DNA of 64,000 bases from Hoeflea_A sp965216535 (GTDB lineage: Bacteria > Pseudomonadota > Alphaproteobacteria > Rhizobiales > Rhizobiaceae). Position 1 is the stretch's first letter. Each line of letters opens with the position of its first letter. The notes below the pieces were generated by a model that saw only the letters and a list, made by a program, of their open reading frames with translations, ran no database searches and was not told where the DNA came from. This document shows, one piece after another, positions 51,164 through 62,495 of this stretch. Made by a program: the position numbers and the translations under genes. The stretch is taken from NCBI GenBank assembly GCA_965216535.1, contig OZ244175.1:4278001-4342000 (forward strand). The letters run 5' to 3'.

Positions 51164-51721
51164 TTACTGACGGAACGGGAAGTTGAATTCCGAGAGCAGA
51201 GCCCGGGCTTCGTCATCCGTGTTCGCCGTCGTACAAACGATGATGTCCATCCCCCACATTTCATCGACCTTGTCGTAGTCGACTTCCGGGAAGACGATGT
51301 GTTCCTTGATGCCCATGGCGAAATTGCCACGGCCGTCAAAGCTCTTTGGATTCAGGCCGCGAAAGTCGCGGACGCGCGGCAGGGCGATATTCACCAGCCG
51401 ATCCATGAATTCGTACATGCGCTTCTGCCGCAGCGTCACCTTGGCGCCGATCGGCATTTCTTCGCGCACCTTGAAGCCGGCGATCGATTTGCGCGCCTTG
51501 GTAATCACCGGACGCTGGCCGGCAATCGCAGCAAGATCCTCAGCCGCAATGGACGGCTTCTTGGAATCGGTCGTCGCTTCGCCGACGCCCATGTTGAGCA
51601 CGATCTTTTCGACACGCGGGATCTGCATGACATTCTCGTAGGAGAACTTCTCCTGCAAGACGCCGCGGATGCGGTCGTTATAGTCGGTTTTGAGCCGCGG
51701 CTCGTAATTTGCCTCAGCCAT
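51164..51721 (-). CDS. rplE: 50S ribosomal protein L5
   Basis: 185 residues. FSYENVMQIPRVEKIVLNMGVGEA and RDFRGLNPKSFDGRGNFAMGI are the L5 signatures; it binds 5S rRNA and contacts P-site tRNA. Its start overlaps the end of rplX by 8 bases. Confidence 0.98.
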   Translation of the reverse strand: MAEANYEPRLKTDYNDRIRGVLQEKFSYENVMQIPRVEKIVLNMGVGEATTDSKKPSIAAEDLAAIAGQRPVITKARKSIAGFKVREEMPIGAKVTLRQKRMYEFMDRLVNIALPRVRDFRGLNPKSFDGRGNFAMGIKEHIVFPEVDYDKVDEMWGMDIIVCTTANTDDEARALLSEFNFPFRQ

Positions 51722-52028
51722 CGATCACTTCTCCGGAACGCTTGGACACGCGCACCTTGGTGCCGTCCTCGTTGATCTTGAAGCCAACCCGGGTCGGTTT
51801 GCCGTCGGCGCCGACAAGCGCCAGGTTCGACAGGTGCACGGAGGCTTCCTTGCTGACAATGCCGGCCTGCTCGGTCTGGGTCTGGCGCTGGTGGCGCCGT
51901 ACCATGTTAACGCCGCGGACCAGAGCACGGTTTTCCTTGGGCATCACCTGGATCACTTCTCCGGTACGGCCCTTGTCCTTGCCGGTCAGCATGATGACGT
52001 TGTCGCCTTTGCGGATCTTCTGCATCAT
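51714..52028 (-). CDS. rplX: 50S ribosomal protein L24
   Basis: 104 residues. The KOW motif is KIRKGDNVIMLTGKDKGRTGEV near the N-terminus; GVNMVRRHQ follows. L24 starts large-subunit assembly. It lies 7 bases after rplN and overlaps rplE. Confidence 0.97.
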   Translation of the reverse strand: MMQKIRKGDNVIMLTGKDKGRTGEVIQVMPKENRALVRGVNMVRRHQRQTQTEQAGIVSKEASVHLSNLALVGADGKPTRVGFKINEDGTKVRVSKRSGEVIDG

Positions 52029-52035
52029 CGTCTCC

Positions 52036-52404
52036 TTACAGAACTTCCGGCGCCAGCGAGATGATCTTCATGTGGCTCTTGGCGCGGAGTTCGCGCGGAA
52101 CCGGTCCGAAGATACGGGTGCCGATCGGCTCTTTCTTGTTGTCAACCAGCACGGCTGCGTTCTTGTCAAAACGAATGACGCTGCCGTCGGGCCGACGAAT
52201 GTCCTTGGCGGTGCGAACGACCACCGCTCTCATGATGTCGCCCTTTTTCACACGGCCGCGCGGAATGGCTTCCTTTACCGAGACGACGATAATGTCGCCC
52301 ACGGAAGCATATTTCCGCTTCGAGCCGCCCAGCACCTTGATGCACATGACACGACGGGCACCGGAATTGTCGGCGACGTCGAGGTTTGTTTGCATCTGAA
52401 TCAT
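52036..52404 (-). CDS. rplN: 50S ribosomal protein L14
   Basis: 122 residues. MIQMQTNLDVADNSGARRVMCI and the later GSVIRFDKNAAVLVDNKKEPIGTRIFGPV are conserved. 80 bases separate it from rpsQ, the S10/spc operon boundary; no terminator or clear promoter is visible there, so read-through is likely. Confidence 0.98.
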   Translation of the reverse strand: MIQMQTNLDVADNSGARRVMCIKVLGGSKRKYASVGDIIVVSVKEAIPRGRVKKGDIMRAVVVRTAKDIRRPDGSVIRFDKNAAVLVDNKKEPIGTRIFGPVPRELRAKSHMKIISLAPEVL

Positions 52405-52484
52405 GTCAGACCGCCTTCTTTCATCTTGCCGGTGAGCCTCGTCTGTCTCTGCCGGCGATTTCCCTTATTGTTTCCTGGCGTTAA

Positions 52485-52721
52485 TCAGGCTTCTTCGCTG
52501 ATCACAGTCCAGCGCTTGTCCTTCGAGATCGGTGCGCATTCCTGGATCTGAACGGCGTCCCCGGTCTTGTATTGGTTGTTTTCATCGTGCGCCTTGTACT
52601 TCTTCGAACGACGCACCGTCTTCTTGAACATCGGATGGGCGAAACGGCGTTCGACTTTGACGACGATGGTCTTGTCGCTCTTGTCGCTGACGACGGTGCC
52701 CTGGAGAACGCGTTTTGGCAT
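52485..52721 (-). CDS. rpsQ: 30S ribosomal protein S17
   Basis: 78 residues. MPKRVLQGTVVSDKSDKTIVV and the RRFAHPMFKKTVRRSKKYKAHDE block are typical of S17. Last gene of the S10 operon, 13 bases after rpmC. Confidence 0.98.
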   Translation of the reverse strand: MPKRVLQGTVVSDKSDKTIVVKVERRFAHPMFKKTVRRSKKYKAHDENNQYKTGDAVQIQECAPISKDKRWTVISEEA

Positions 52722-52734
52722 TTTCTTCTGGTCC

Positions 52735-52935
52735 TCAGGCCTTGGATTCTGCCGCCATCTGGCGGGCTATGGTCTTGACGCGAGCGATGTCGCGACGAAC
52801 TTCCTTGACGCGCGACGTCTTCTCGAGCTGGCCGGTGGCTTTCTGGAAGCGCAGGTTGAACTGCTCTTTCTTCAGCTCGGCGAGCTTGTCAGTCAGCTGG
52901 TCGGCGCTCATGGCACGGATATCTGCGGCTTTCAT
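52735..52935 (-). CDS. rpmC: 50S ribosomal protein L29
   Basis: 66 residues, two helices; LTDKLAELKKEQFNLRFQKATGQL is the L29 signature. L29 lies at the exit tunnel near the trigger-factor site. 12 bases follow rplP. Confidence 0.98.
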   Translation of the reverse strand: MKAADIRAMSADQLTDKLAELKKEQFNLRFQKATGQLEKTSRVKEVRRDIARVKTIARQMAAESKA

Positions 52936-52947
52936 GACTCTGCCTTC

Positions 52948-53361
52948 CTAGTCTGCAATGCGCTGTACGAAGCGCGTCTTGACCGACAGTTTGGCGGCGC
53001 CGAGGCGCAACGCTTCGCGGGCGACTTCCTCGCTGACGCCGTCGATCTCAAACATGATCCGGCCGGGTTTGACCTTGGCTGCCCAGTATTCAACCGAGCC
53101 CTTGCCCTTACCCATGCGGACTTCCGTCGGTTTCTGCGTGACGGGTGTGTCCGGGAAGATCCGGATCCACACGCGGCCGGCACGCTTCATGTGACGGGTG
53201 ATCGCGCGACGCGCCGCTTCAATCTCGCGGGCGTTGACGCGGTTGGGCTCCTGAGCCTTGATGCCGTAGGAGCCGAAGTTCAGCGTGGTACCGCCCGGTG
53301 CGACGCCCCGGATACGGCCTTTGTGCTGCTTGCGGTACTTTGTACGCTTTGGCTGCAACAT
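52948..53361 (-). CDS. rplP: 50S ribosomal protein L16
   Basis: 137 residues. MLQPKRTKYRKQHKGR, and the RMGKGKGSVEYWAAKVKPGRIMFEI block, are conserved. The Arg hydroxylated by YcfD in some bacteria lies in this region, but no claim is made here. 36 bases follow rpsC. Confidence 0.98.
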   Translation of the reverse strand: MLQPKRTKYRKQHKGRIRGVAPGGTTLNFGSYGIKAQEPNRVNAREIEAARRAITRHMKRAGRVWIRIFPDTPVTQKPTEVRMGKGKGSVEYWAAKVKPGRIMFEIDGVSEEVAREALRLGAAKLSVKTRFVQRIAD

Positions 53362-53397
53362 TTCTTAGTTCTCCGAACTGGTTCGCCGCGTAGCTGA

Positions 53398-54111
53398 CTA
53401 CGCTTTTTCTCGTTCGCGACGACGTCCGCCGCTTGATTGTGAATCGCTTTCGGTCGCGCGACGCTCCGAAGCCATCGGGTCGTGCTCGAGGATCTCACCT
53501 TTGAAGATCCAAACCTTGACGCCACACACACCATAGGCGGTGTGAGCCTCGGCCGTGCCGTAGTCGATATCAGCGCGCAGCGTGTGCAGCGGCACACGGC
53601 CCTCGCGGTACCATTCGGTCCGGGCGATTTCAGCGCCGCCGAGACGGCCGCCACAGGTGATGCGGATACCTTCGGCGCCGAGACGCATGGCCGATTGAAC
53701 GGCACGCTTCATGGCGCGGCGGAACGCAACGCGACGCTCCAGCTGCTGAGCAATCGACTGAGCAACCAGGGTTGCGTCGATTTCCGGCTTGCGCACTTCC
53801 ACGATGTTGAGGTGCGTTTCCGAATTGGTCATGACCGACAGCTTGCGGCGCAGCTTCTCGATATCGGCGCCCTTCTTGCCGATGATGAGGCCTGGGCGGG
53901 CCGAGTGGATCGAGATACGGCACTTCTTGTGCGGACGCTCGATGACCACTTTCGAGATCGCAGCCTGCTTCAGCTCGCTGGTCAGGTATTCGCGGATCTT
54001 CAGGTCTTCCTGGAGCAGATCGCCGTATTCGCCCTTTTCGGCGAACCAACGCGAATCCCAGGTGCGGTTGATGCCGAGCCGGAAACCGATCGGATTCGTC
54101 TTCTGACCCAT
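53398..54111 (-). CDS. rpsC: 30S ribosomal protein S3
   Basis: 237 residues. The KH domain is seen as RPGLIIGKKGADIEKLRRKL; the C-terminal domain has GLGVCGVKVWIFKGEIL-like GVCGVKVWIFKGE. A charged tail of about 25 residues ends it. S3 lines the mRNA entry channel. It shares a base with the rplV stop. Confidence 0.98.
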   Translation of the reverse strand: MGQKTNPIGFRLGINRTWDSRWFAEKGEYGDLLQEDLKIREYLTSELKQAAISKVVIERPHKKCRISIHSARPGLIIGKKGADIEKLRRKLSVMTNSETHLNIVEVRKPEIDATLVAQSIAQQLERRVAFRRAMKRAVQSAMRLGAEGIRITCGGRLGGAEIARTEWYREGRVPLHTLRADIDYGTAEAHTAYGVCGVKVWIFKGEILEHDPMASERRATESDSQSSGGRRREREKA

Positions 54112-54500
54112 TACGCGGCCTCCTCTGTTTCCTCAACCTCACGAACAACGATCGTCAGGTGGGAAAATGGTTTTTCGATACGTGACGCACGGCCACGACC
54201 GCGGGCACGGAAACGCTTCATGACGACCGACTTGCCGACATAGGCCTCCGCGACGATCAGCGCATCGACGTCGAGATCGTGATTGTTCTCAGCATTGGCG
54301 ATCGCAGATTCCAGCGTCTTCTTGACGGTCTCGGAAATCCGCTTGCGCGAGAATTCCAGGTCCGACAGAGCGCGCTCGACTTTCTTGCCGCGGATCATCG
54401 CTGCCACGAGATTGAGCTTCTGCGGGCTGACGCGGATTGTACGAGCAACCGCGCGAGCCTCATTGTCCTTGAGCCGGCGCTCGGCCTTGGCCTTGCCCAT
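54111..54500 (-). CDS. rplV: 50S ribosomal protein L22
   Basis: 129 residues from the ATG at 54500 (MGKAKAERRLKDNEARA). The conserved MIRGKKVERALSDLEFSRKRIS and RARGRGRASRIEKPFSHL hairpin tip, which lines the peptide exit tunnel, are present. A longer upstream frame overlaps rpsS and is not used. Ends in an acidic VEETEEAA tail. Confidence 0.97.
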   Translation of the reverse strand: MGKAKAERRLKDNEARAVARTIRVSPQKLNLVAAMIRGKKVERALSDLEFSRKRISETVKKTLESAIANAENNHDLDVDALIVAEAYVGKSVVMKRFRARGRGRASRIEKPFSHLTIVVREVEETEEAA

Positions 54501-54501
54501 G

Positions 54502-54780
54502 CTACTTCCTCCTGGCTTTCTTGTCCGCGCCGTGACCGTAGTAGGTCCGGGTCGGGGAGAATTCACCGAGTTTGTGACCGACCATGTCCTCGGACACGGA
54601 AACCGGAATGTGTTTGCTGCCGTTGTAGACACCGAAGGTCAGGCCGACGAACTGAGGCAGGATCGTGGAGCGACGGCTCCAGGTCTTGATCACTTCGTTG
54701 CGGCCGCTTTCGCGAACCTTCTCAGCTTTCTTGAGAAGATAGCCGTCAACGAACGGACCTTTCCAAACTGAACGAGCCAC
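54502..54780 (-). CDS. rpsS: 30S ribosomal protein S19
   Basis: 92 residues. MARSVWKGPFVDGYLLKKAE and the RRSTILPQFVGLTFGVYNGSKHIPV block are invariant S19 features. It sits in the head of the small subunit with S13. 15 bases follow rplB. Confidence 0.98.
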   Translation of the reverse strand: MARSVWKGPFVDGYLLKKAEKVRESGRNEVIKTWSRRSTILPQFVGLTFGVYNGSKHIPVSVSEDMVGHKLGEFSPTRTYYGHGADKKARRK

Positions 54781-54795
54781 TTGAGACTTCCTCTC

Positions 54796-55635
54796 TTACT
54801 TCTTCTTGCGCTGATGGCGCGAGCGCATGATGTATTTGTCGGTCGACTTGTTTGACCGCGTCCGCTTGCCCTTGGTCGGCTTGCCCCACGGGGTGACCGG
54901 GTGGCGACCACCGGACGAGCGTCCCTCACCACCACCGTGCGGGTGATCGATCGGGTTCATGACGACACCGCGAACATGCGGGCGCTTGCCAAGCCAACGA
55001 GAGCGACCGGCCTTGCCATCGTTGCGGTTCGAATTGTCCGGGTTGGAAACCGCGCCGACCGTTGCCAGGCAATTGCCTGGAACAAGACGCTGCTCACCGG
55101 AATTCAGCCGCAGAATAGCCATGCCCTGGTCGCGACCGACCAACTGAACATAGGTGCCAGCCGAACGGGCAATCTGACCGCCTTTACCAGGCTTCATCTC
55201 CACATTGTGGACGATGGTGCCGACCGGCATGGCCTGCAGCGGCATGGTGTTGCCCGGCTTCACGTCAACGGAAGACTGTGAAGCGATGACCTTGTCACCG
55301 GCTGCCAAGCGCTGCGGGGCCAGGATGTAGGCCTGCTCGCCGTCAGTGTAGGTAACCAGCGCAATGAAGGCGGTACGGTTGGGATCGTATTCGATCCGCT
55401 CGACCGTGCCTTCGACGTCGTACTTGCGCCGCTTGAAATCGATCTTGCGATAGGTGCGCTTGTGACCACCGCCACGGTGACGCACGGTCATGCGACCCGT
55501 GTTGTTACGGCCGCCTTTCGACGACAGGCCTTCGGTCAGAGCCTTGACCGGCTTGCCCTTATACAGACCCGAGCGGTCGACGATGACCAGCTGGCGCTGG
55601 CTCGGCGTCGTCGGATTGAATGTTTTGAGTGCCAT
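54796..55635 (-). CDS. rplB: 50S ribosomal protein L2
   Basis: 279 residues. MALKTFNPTTPSQRQLV, KGGQIARSAGTYVQLVGRDQ, and the HPHGGGEGRSSGGRHPVTPWG segment near residue 235, with the His implicated in peptidyl-transfer function, are conserved. 27 bases follow rplW. Confidence 0.98.
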   Translation of the reverse strand: MALKTFNPTTPSQRQLVIVDRSGLYKGKPVKALTEGLSSKGGRNNTGRMTVRHRGGGHKRTYRKIDFKRRKYDVEGTVERIEYDPNRTAFIALVTYTDGEQAYILAPQRLAAGDKVIASQSSVDVKPGNTMPLQAMPVGTIVHNVEMKPGKGGQIARSAGTYVQLVGRDQGMAILRLNSGEQRLVPGNCLATVGAVSNPDNSNRNDGKAGRSRWLGKRPHVRGVVMNPIDHPHGGGEGRSSGGRHPVTPWGKPTKGKRTRSNKSTDKYIMRSRHQRKKK

Positions 55636-55662
55636 TGTCTTGTTCTTTCCTCGGGGCTTGCC

Positions 55663-55956
55663 TTAGAGACCGGTCGTCACGTCAACGGATTCCCCGTCGA
55701 CCAGTGTGACGATGGCCTTTTTCACGTCGCTCTGGCGACCCAAAGTCCCGCGGAAGCGCTTGGTTTTACCCTTGCGCACCAGCGTGTTGACCGACTTGAC
55801 CTTGACGCCGAAAAGCGCTTCGACCGCGGCCTTGATGTCAGACTTGGTGGCCTTCTTGGCAACGTTGAAAACGACCTGGTTCTGTTCCGAAACCATTGTC
55901 GATTTTTCGGTGATCACCGGAGAGGTGATGACGTCATAGTGGCGGAGATCCGTCAT
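55663..55956 (-). CDS. rplW: 50S ribosomal protein L23
   Basis: 97 residues. MTDLRHYDVITSPVITEKST and VEALFGVKVKSVNTL are the L23 core; it is the docking site for trigger factor and SRP at the tunnel exit. Its start overlaps rplD by 4 bases. Confidence 0.98.
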   Translation of the reverse strand: MTDLRHYDVITSPVITEKSTMVSEQNQVVFNVAKKATKSDIKAAVEALFGVKVKSVNTLVRKGKTKRFRGTLGRQSDVKKAIVTLVDGESVDVTTGL

Positions 55957-56573
55957 TTGAACCGCTCCTCGAGGGCTTCGACCGCAGCCTTGGAGAGAAC
56001 CAGCTTTCCACGGCGCAGGATGTCGTAAACGTTGATGCCCTGAACCGGCAGAACATCGATGTTCGGAATGTTGCGAGCGGCAAGCTGGAAATTGTTGTCC
56101 AGCTCGGATCCGCCGATGAACAGGGCGTTGGAAACACCGAGCTTTTCCAGCGAGCCCTTGAGCTGTTTGGTTTTCGGCTCCTTGGCAGCCAGATCGTCAA
56201 CGACGATCAGGCTCTCGTCCCGGAGCTTGGCCGACAGGGCGTGACGCAGCGCAAGCGTACGGACCTTCTTGGGAAGATCATGGTCATGGCTGCGCGCGAC
56301 CGGACCGTGGGCCTTACCACCGCCGCGGAACTGCGGAGCGCGGGCCGAAGAGTGACGAGCGCGGCCCGTTCCCTTCTGGCGGAACATCTTGGCGCCGGTC
56401 CGGTTGATCTCGGAGCGTCCCTTGGTCTTGTGAGTGCCCTGCTGCTTGCGAGCCAGCTGCCAGCGAACCATGCGCTGCAGGATATCGGCACGCGGCTCAA
56501 GGCCGAAGACCGTATCGGACAGCGAAACCTTGCCGGCGTCCTTGCCCTCGAGGGTTGTAACCTTCAAATCCAT
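55953..56573 (-). CDS. rplD: 50S ribosomal protein L4
   Basis: 206 residues. The QKGTGRARHSSARAPQFRGGGKAHGP loop, partly seen as GTGRARHSSARAPQFRGGG, is the tunnel-lining extension. The start shares a base with the rplC stop (ATG at 56573). In E. coli L4 represses the S10 operon; no evidence for that here. Confidence 0.98.
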   Translation of the reverse strand: MDLKVTTLEGKDAGKVSLSDTVFGLEPRADILQRMVRWQLARKQQGTHKTKGRSEINRTGAKMFRQKGTGRARHSSARAPQFRGGGKAHGPVARSHDHDLPKKVRTLALRHALSAKLRDESLIVVDDLAAKEPKTKQLKGSLEKLGVSNALFIGGSELDNNFQLAARNIPNIDVLPVQGINVYDILRRGKLVLSKAAVEALEERFK

Positions 56574-57301
56574 TATTCGGCTCCCTCAGTTGCCTGCTCG
56601 GCCGGTGCGCTCTCAGCGGCGGCAACGGCTGCACGCAGACCGGCGGGCATCGGCGCATTGTCCGGGATCCCTGCCTTGATTGCGTCACGTACGATGATCC
56701 AGGAGCCCTTGGAGCCGGGAACCGCACCCTTGACCAGGATCAGGCCACGATCAGCGTCGGTGGACACGACTTCCAGGTTTTGGGTTGTCACGCGGGTGTT
56801 GCCCATGTGACCAGCCATCTTTTTGCCTTTGAAGACCTTGCCCGGATCCTGACACTGGCCGGTCGAACCATGCGAACGGTGCGAGATCGACACGCCGTGA
56901 GTGGCACGCAGACCACCGAAATTGTGGCGCTTCATGGCACCGGCGAAGCCCTTACCGACACTGGTGCCGGTAACGTCAACCTTCTGGCCGGCGACGAAGT
57001 GCTCGGCGGTGATTTCGGCACCAACATCGAGCATGTTGTCCTGCGAAACGCGGAACTCGGCCAGCTTGGCCTTCGGCTCAACCTTGGCAGCGGCAAAATG
57101 GCCGCGCATCGGCTTCGACGTGTTCTTCGCCTTGGCGACACCGACACCGAGCTGGACGGCGGTGTAGCCGTTCTTGTCTTCCGTGCGCTGGGCAACGACC
57201 TGGCAGTTCTGGAGACTTAATACAGTCACCGGAACGTGCTCACCGGCGTCATTATAGACGCGGGTCATTCCCACCTTCTTTGCAATTACACCTGAACGCA
57301 T
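56573..57301 (-). CDS. rplC: 50S ribosomal protein L3
   Basis: 242 residues from the ATG at 57301 (MRSGVIAKKVGMTRVYNDAGE). FAGAMKRHNFGGLRATHGVS and GSTGQCQDPGKVFKGKKMAGHMG are standard L3 signatures, including the Gln methylated in other bacteria. A C-terminal Ala/Glu tail of about 20 residues extends past the E. coli end. 85 bases follow rpsJ. Confidence 0.98.
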   Translation of the reverse strand: MRSGVIAKKVGMTRVYNDAGEHVPVTVLSLQNCQVVAQRTEDKNGYTAVQLGVGVAKAKNTSKPMRGHFAAAKVEPKAKLAEFRVSQDNMLDVGAEITAEHFVAGQKVDVTGTSVGKGFAGAMKRHNFGGLRATHGVSISHRSHGSTGQCQDPGKVFKGKKMAGHMGNTRVTTQNLEVVSTDADRGLILVKGAVPGSKGSWIIVRDAIKAGIPDNAPMPAGLRAAVAAAESAPAEQATEGAE

Positions 57302-57386
57302 TGGTTCGTCCTTGTTCTTGTTGAGCCCGGTCTTGCGCGAAGTTCCGATATTCGTTTTTTCGCAACCGGCCCCAGACAGCCCTTCC

Positions 57387-57695
57387 CTAGAGCTTGATTT
57401 CCACGTCAACACCGGCGGCCAGGTCGAGCTTCATCAGCGCATCGACCGTCTGCGGCGTCGGATCAACGATGTCGAGCAGGCGCTTGTGGGTGCGCATCTC
57501 GAACTGTTCGCGACTCTTCTTGTCGATGTGCGGCGAACGGTTGACCGTATACTTTTCAATTCGCGTCGGGAGCGGAACCGGACCGCGCACGCTGGCGCCC
57601 GTCCGCTTGGCCGTCGACACGATTTCGCGCGTGGAGGCATCGAGAATCCGATGATCAAACGCCTTGAGGCGGATACGGATGTTCTGGCCGTTCAT
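57387..57695 (-). CDS. rpsJ: 30S ribosomal protein S10 (NusE)
   Basis: 102 residues. MNGQNIRIRLKAFDHRILD and the VRGPVPLPTRIEKYTVNRSPHIDKKS block are conserved; it also serves in antitermination as NusE. First gene of the S10 operon. Its start lies about 50 bases after the tuf terminator, so a promoter of its own would be expected between them, but none is evident. Confidence 0.98.
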   Translation of the reverse strand: MNGQNIRIRLKAFDHRILDASTREIVSTAKRTGASVRGPVPLPTRIEKYTVNRSPHIDKKSREQFEMRTHKRLLDIVDPTPQTVDALMKLDLAAGVDVEIKL

Positions 57696-57716
57696 TCGAC
57701 TTATCCTCGGGTTTCG

Positions 57717-57733
57717 AGACCGCCGAGCGGTCT
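57717..57733 (-). other. Small hairpin in rpsJ leader
   Basis: AGACCGC and GCGGTCT arms of 7 bases with a 3-base loop, located 22 bases before the rpsJ start and downstream of the tuf terminator. No T run follows, so it is probably a leader structure and not a terminator. Confidence 0.4.
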
Positions 57734-57743
57734 TCTTCTCGTC

Positions 57744-57782
57744 TCAAAAAGCCGCACGCGCCGGGAATGTCCGGCGCGTGCG
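57744..57782 (-). terminator. Strong rho-independent terminator after tuf
   Basis: Perfect 12-base GC-rich stem CGCACGCGCCGG/CCGGCGCGTGCG with a 6-base loop, followed on the minus strand by GCTTTTTGAG. It begins 16 bases after the tuf stop and separates the str operon from the S10 operon. Confidence 0.9.
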
Positions 57783-57797
57783 ATCTGTCTGTTTGGT

Positions 57798-58973
<1,176 letters not shown>

Positions 58974-59040
58974 TTTCGGCTCTCCGTTTCTTATCGCCCG
59001 TTCGGGCTCGTTTCGTCAGACTGGTCTCAATCGATCGCAA

Positions 59041-61131
<2,091 letters not shown>

Positions 61132-61159
61132 GACTTGGTGCCTTTCGATACGTGTCCGC

Positions 61160-61630
61160 TTACCAGCGGTAGTGCGAGAATGCGCGGTTGGCCTCAGCCA
61201 TCTTGTGCGTATCTTCGCGCTTCTTGACCGCACTGCCGCGGTTGTTCGCTGCATCCATGAGTTCGCCGGAGAGGCGCTCGATCATGGTCGATTCATTGCG
61301 TCCACGGGCAGCACTGATGAGCCAACGGATGGCCAGCGCCTGGCGGCGCTCTGGCCGAACGTCGACCGGAACCTGATAGGTCGCGCCACCAACACGGCGG
61401 GAGCGAACCTCAACCGACGGCGACACGTTCTCGAGTGCCGCGTGGAAGGTGCCAACCGGCTCCTGCTTGGTCTTGTCTTCGATGATGTCGAAAGCGCCAT
61501 AAACGATCCGCTCGGCGACGGACTTCTTGCCGTCCAGCATGATCGCGTTCATGAACTTGGTGATGATCAGGTCGCCAAATTTCGGATCCGGGTTGATCTC
61601 GCGTTTTTCGGCTCTGTGACGTCGGGACAT
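61160..61630 (-). CDS. rpsG: 30S ribosomal protein S7
   Basis: 156 residues. MSRRHRAEKREINPDPKFGD and GGATYQVPVDVRPERRQALAIRWL are S7 signatures; it nucleates assembly of the head of the small subunit. In E. coli S7 represses the str operon translationally. 61 bases follow rpsL. Confidence 0.98.
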   Translation of the reverse strand: MSRRHRAEKREINPDPKFGDLIITKFMNAIMLDGKKSVAERIVYGAFDIIEDKTKQEPVGTFHAALENVSPSVEVRSRRVGGATYQVPVDVRPERRQALAIRWLISAARGRNESTMIERLSGELMDAANNRGSAVKKREDTHKMAEANRAFSHYRW

Positions 61631-61691
61631 ATTGCTTGTCTCTCAACTGTGCCGGATGCGACCCGTGTGCCTGCATCCGAACGATTGACTG

Positions 61692-62063
61692 TTACTTCGG
61701 ACGCTTGGCGCCGTATTTGGAGCGGCGCTGCTTGCGGTCTTTCACACCCTGGGTGTCAAGCACGCCACGGATGATGTGGTAGCGCACGCCGGGCAAGTCC
61801 TTGACGCGACCGCCGCGGATCATCACGACCGAGTGCTCCTGAAGGTTATGCCCCTCACCCGGGATATAACCGATAACTTCAAATCCATTGGTCAGCCGGA
61901 TCTTCGCAACCTTGCGCAAAGCCGAGTTCGGCTTTTTCGGTGTCGTCGTATAGACGCGCGTGCAAACGCCACGCTTCTGAGGATTGGCCTCAAGCGCGGG
62001 AACCTTGTTTCGCTTAACCGGCACCTGGCGCGGTTTGCGGATCAGCTGGTTTACGGTAGGCAT
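61692..62063 (-). CDS. rpsL: 30S ribosomal protein S12
   Basis: 123 residues from the ATG at 62063, with AAGGAAGG 8 bases upstream. K43 (TPKKPNSALRK) and K88 (GRVKDLPGVRYH) are both wild type, so no streptomycin-resistance change is seen at these two sites; D89 is the residue methylthiolated in other bacteria. First gene of the str operon; its transcript would have a leader of about 240 bases from the candidate promoter. Confidence 0.98.
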   Translation of the reverse strand: MPTVNQLIRKPRQVPVKRNKVPALEANPQKRGVCTRVYTTTPKKPNSALRKVAKIRLTNGFEVIGYIPGEGHNLQEHSVVMIRGGRVKDLPGVRYHIIRGVLDTQGVKDRKQRRSKYGAKRPK

Positions 62064-62134
62064 ATAACCTTCCTTTTGAACAAAACCCTGGCATGCCCTC
62101 ACGGGCGCTTCATCGACCACACATATGACCATGC

Positions 62135-62178
62135 GCAAATGGGCAAATCCGCACCTGGCGGCTTGCCCAAAAATTTGC
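62135..62178 (-). other. Long stem-loop in rpsL leader
   Basis: On the minus strand GCAAAT...ATTTGC, GGGCAA...TTGCCC and CCGC...GCGG nest into one stem around a 5-base loop, with a T4 bulge. It lies 72-115 bases upstream of the rpsL start. A further GACACG/CGTGTC hairpin (62184-62202) sits just upstream. Possibly regulatory or RNA-stabilising. Confidence 0.5.
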
Positions 62179-62307
62179 AGAGGACACGATGTCACCGTGT
62201 CATGCGTGCAGCATTTTTTCACATCATGCAGTCTGAACCGTGTTTGAGGCGAACTTCAGGACGAGTCGTCCCGAACCAGCCAGCCTCACATCGGCTCTGG
62301 TGGCCGC

Positions 62308-62336
62308 TAGATACTGATTTGCCCTTGTGCCGTCAA
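62308..62336 (-). promoter_or_regulatory. Candidate sigma70 promoter of the str operon
   Basis: On the minus strand TTGACG is followed after exactly 17 bases by TATCTA, 245 bases before the rpsL ATG. It is the best -35/-10 pair in the 432-base gap between rpsL and the divergent small gene; the rest of that gap holds the leader hairpins and no other gene that I can support. Confidence 0.6.
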
Positions 62337-62495
62337 GGGCCGCGGGCCAAGAATCTGACGCGACGATCCATAAAGGGCAAATTCGCGCACCCAATGCCGG
62401 AAATCAACGAAAACCCGGGTCATTATCTTGCCGAATCGGCCGCTAAAACGCAGGAATGGCAAACCCCTCGCCGCGGCATGCAAATGGAGGCCACA

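Noticed and set aside
61776..62495. Long plus-strand frame running into the small acidic protein gene
   Set aside because: It is antisense to rpsL and its leader; only the last 94 codons have a ribosome-binding site and plausible protein sequence.
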